Origin: Steroidobacteraceae bacterium | GTDB lineage: Bacteria; Pseudomonadota; Gammaproteobacteria; Steroidobacterales; Steroidobacteraceae | DNA: 37,849 nucleotides | Assembly: GCA_025451375.1 (NCBI GenBank) | Contig: JANWKL010000085.1 | Coordinates: forward strand, 1-37,849 | Reading direction: 5' to 3' | Shown: positions 36,646 to 37,849 of the stretch, piece by piece | Position numbering within the stretch: position 1 is the stretch's first letter | How the letters are laid out: each line of letters begins with the position of its first letter | The notes under the pieces: model-generated | What the model saw: only the letters and a program-made list of their open reading frames with translations | What the model was told of the DNA's origin: nothing | The model's database searches: none | Program-made: the position numbers and the translations under genes

Positions 36646-37849
36646 CGTGCTGATCGTGGGCGGCGGCCCGGTGGGCGCCTGCGCCGGGGCGCTGCTCGCG
36701 CGCGGTGAGGGCGGACGGGGCCTTGCGGTGGCACTGCTCGAGCCCAGAGCGCCGACGCCGCTGCCGGCGGGCGCCGCGCTCGAGGCGCGCGTAGTCGCAC
36801 TGTCGCGCGCGAGTGAACGCACGCTCGTGAGCGCCGGTGCGTGGCCGTCGATTCTCGGGCCACGCGTGTGTGCCTACGAACGCATGCGTATCTGGCATGA
36901 GAGCGTATCGCCGGCGAGCGATGCGGCGCTGGTATTCGATGCCGCGGATGTCGGCGAGCCGAACCTCGGTTACATCGTGGAGAACCGGCAATTGCAGACC
37001 GCGCTGCTCGCCGCGTTCACCCAGGCTGGCGGTCACATCGAGTCCGCGCAACTGTCAGGGTTGCGCATCGCCGAAGACGCGGTGCACGTGCAGACTTCCC
37101 GCGGCGCCTTCAGTGCGCGGCTCATTATCGGGGCGGACGGCGCCCAGTCGGCGGTGCGTGAGGCGGCCGGACTCACGGCGCAGATCGGAAGCTACCGCCA
37201 GACCGCGATTGTCGCGACCGTGGCAACGGCGCGCGCTCACGAGCTGACCGCCTGGCAGCGCTTTCTCAAGACCGGCACGCTGGCGTTTTTGCCGCTCGCC
37301 GACGGCGCGAGCTCCATCGTGTGGTCAGCGGACGACGAGCTGGCGCCAGGACTCATGGCGGCGAGCGAAGCGGATTTCGCGGCGGAACTGGACCGCGCTT
37401 CGGACCTGGCGCTCGGAGCGACCCGGCTGGTGAGTGCGCGGCAGTCTTTCCCCCTGCAGCGCCTGCACGCACCGCGCTACGTGGCGAAGCGCGTGGCACT
37501 GGTAGGGGATGCGGCGCACGTGGTGCATCCGCTGGCCGGGCAGGGCGTGAACCTGGGACTACTCGACGCCGCGGCGCTCGCAGACCTCCTGCTCGCGGCC
37601 AGCGGGGAGGGCGAGGATCCGGGGGCGCTCGCTGTGCTGCGCCGTTACGAGCGCTGGCGCAAGAGCGAGGTTGCCCTGATGAGCGCCGCCATCGACGGCT
37701 TCGACCGCTTGCTTGCCCACGGCACGGGACCCCTCGCGCGTCTGGCGCAGCAGGGACTTTCGTGGGTGAACGGTGCGCCCGAACTGAGGCGCGCCTTCAT
37801 CCGCCGCGCGCTGGGCATGAGCGGGGAGTTGCCGCGCGCGGCGCGCTGA
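36638..37849 (+). CDS. ubiI: UbiI-like FAD-dependent ubiquinone biosynthesis hydroxylase
   Basis: YDVLIVGGGPVGACAGALLARG; LVGDAAHVVHPLAGQGVNLGLLDAAALADLLL; follows ubiH, start overlaps its stop. Confidence 0.85.
   Translation: MYDVLIVGGGPVGACAGALLARGEGGRGLAVALLEPRAPTPLPAGAALEARVVALSRASERTLVSAGAWPSILGPRVCAYERMRIWHESVSPASDAALVFDAADVGEPNLGYIVENRQLQTALLAAFTQAGGHIESAQLSGLRIAEDAVHVQTSRGAFSARLIIGADGAQSAVREAAGLTAQIGSYRQTAIVATVATARAHELTAWQRFLKTGTLAFLPLADGASSIVWSADDELAPGLMAASEADFAAELDRASDLALGATRLVSARQSFPLQRLHAPRYVAKRVALVGDAAHVVHPLAGQGVNLGLLDAAALADLLLAASGEGEDPGALAVLRRYERWRKSEVALMSAAIDGFDRLLAHGTGPLARLAQQGLSWVNGAPELRRAFIRRALGMSGELPRAAR

Noticed and set aside
1-37849. Prophage, integron, transposon, CRISPR or toxin-antitoxin system
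   Set aside because: No integrase, transposase, cas, repeat-spacer array, att-like duplication at the tRNA, or toxin/antitoxin pair was recognised on either strand.

Overview
This is a compact, GC-rich, mostly core-genome segment that looks gammaproteobacterial. Support comes from the gene neighbourhoods: holA-nadD-rsfS-rlmH-maf-rng-yhdP-nit-tldD, rplM-rpsI, darP/pmbA, purEK, and ygfB-pepP-ubiH-ubiI beside zapA / 6S RNA / ygfA. I can support about 35 protein-coding genes, one tRNA-Gln(CTG), one 6S RNA that the ORF track misses, several hairpins, and one decayed stretch (about 13.65-14.33 kb) holding a frameshifted SPFH/prohibitin-like remnant and an orphan ORF. I see no prophage, transposase, CRISPR array or recognisable defence island. 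The less ordinary items are: a 16-aa lysine-only-style peptide gene (MAKAKKKAKKKAAKKK) with its own promoter-like and Shine-Dalgarno signals; a CRP-family regulator with a ~41-aa tail ending in a poly-Asp/Glu run; an ExeA-type AAA ATPase fused to an FHA domain; a two-copy intergenic palindromic element, one copy carrying ~65 bp extra in its hairpin loop; a translationally coupled MBL-rhodanese / TlpA pair; and small ORFs below the ORF-track cutoff. No search or folding tools were run. All family calls are from motif recognition by eye.
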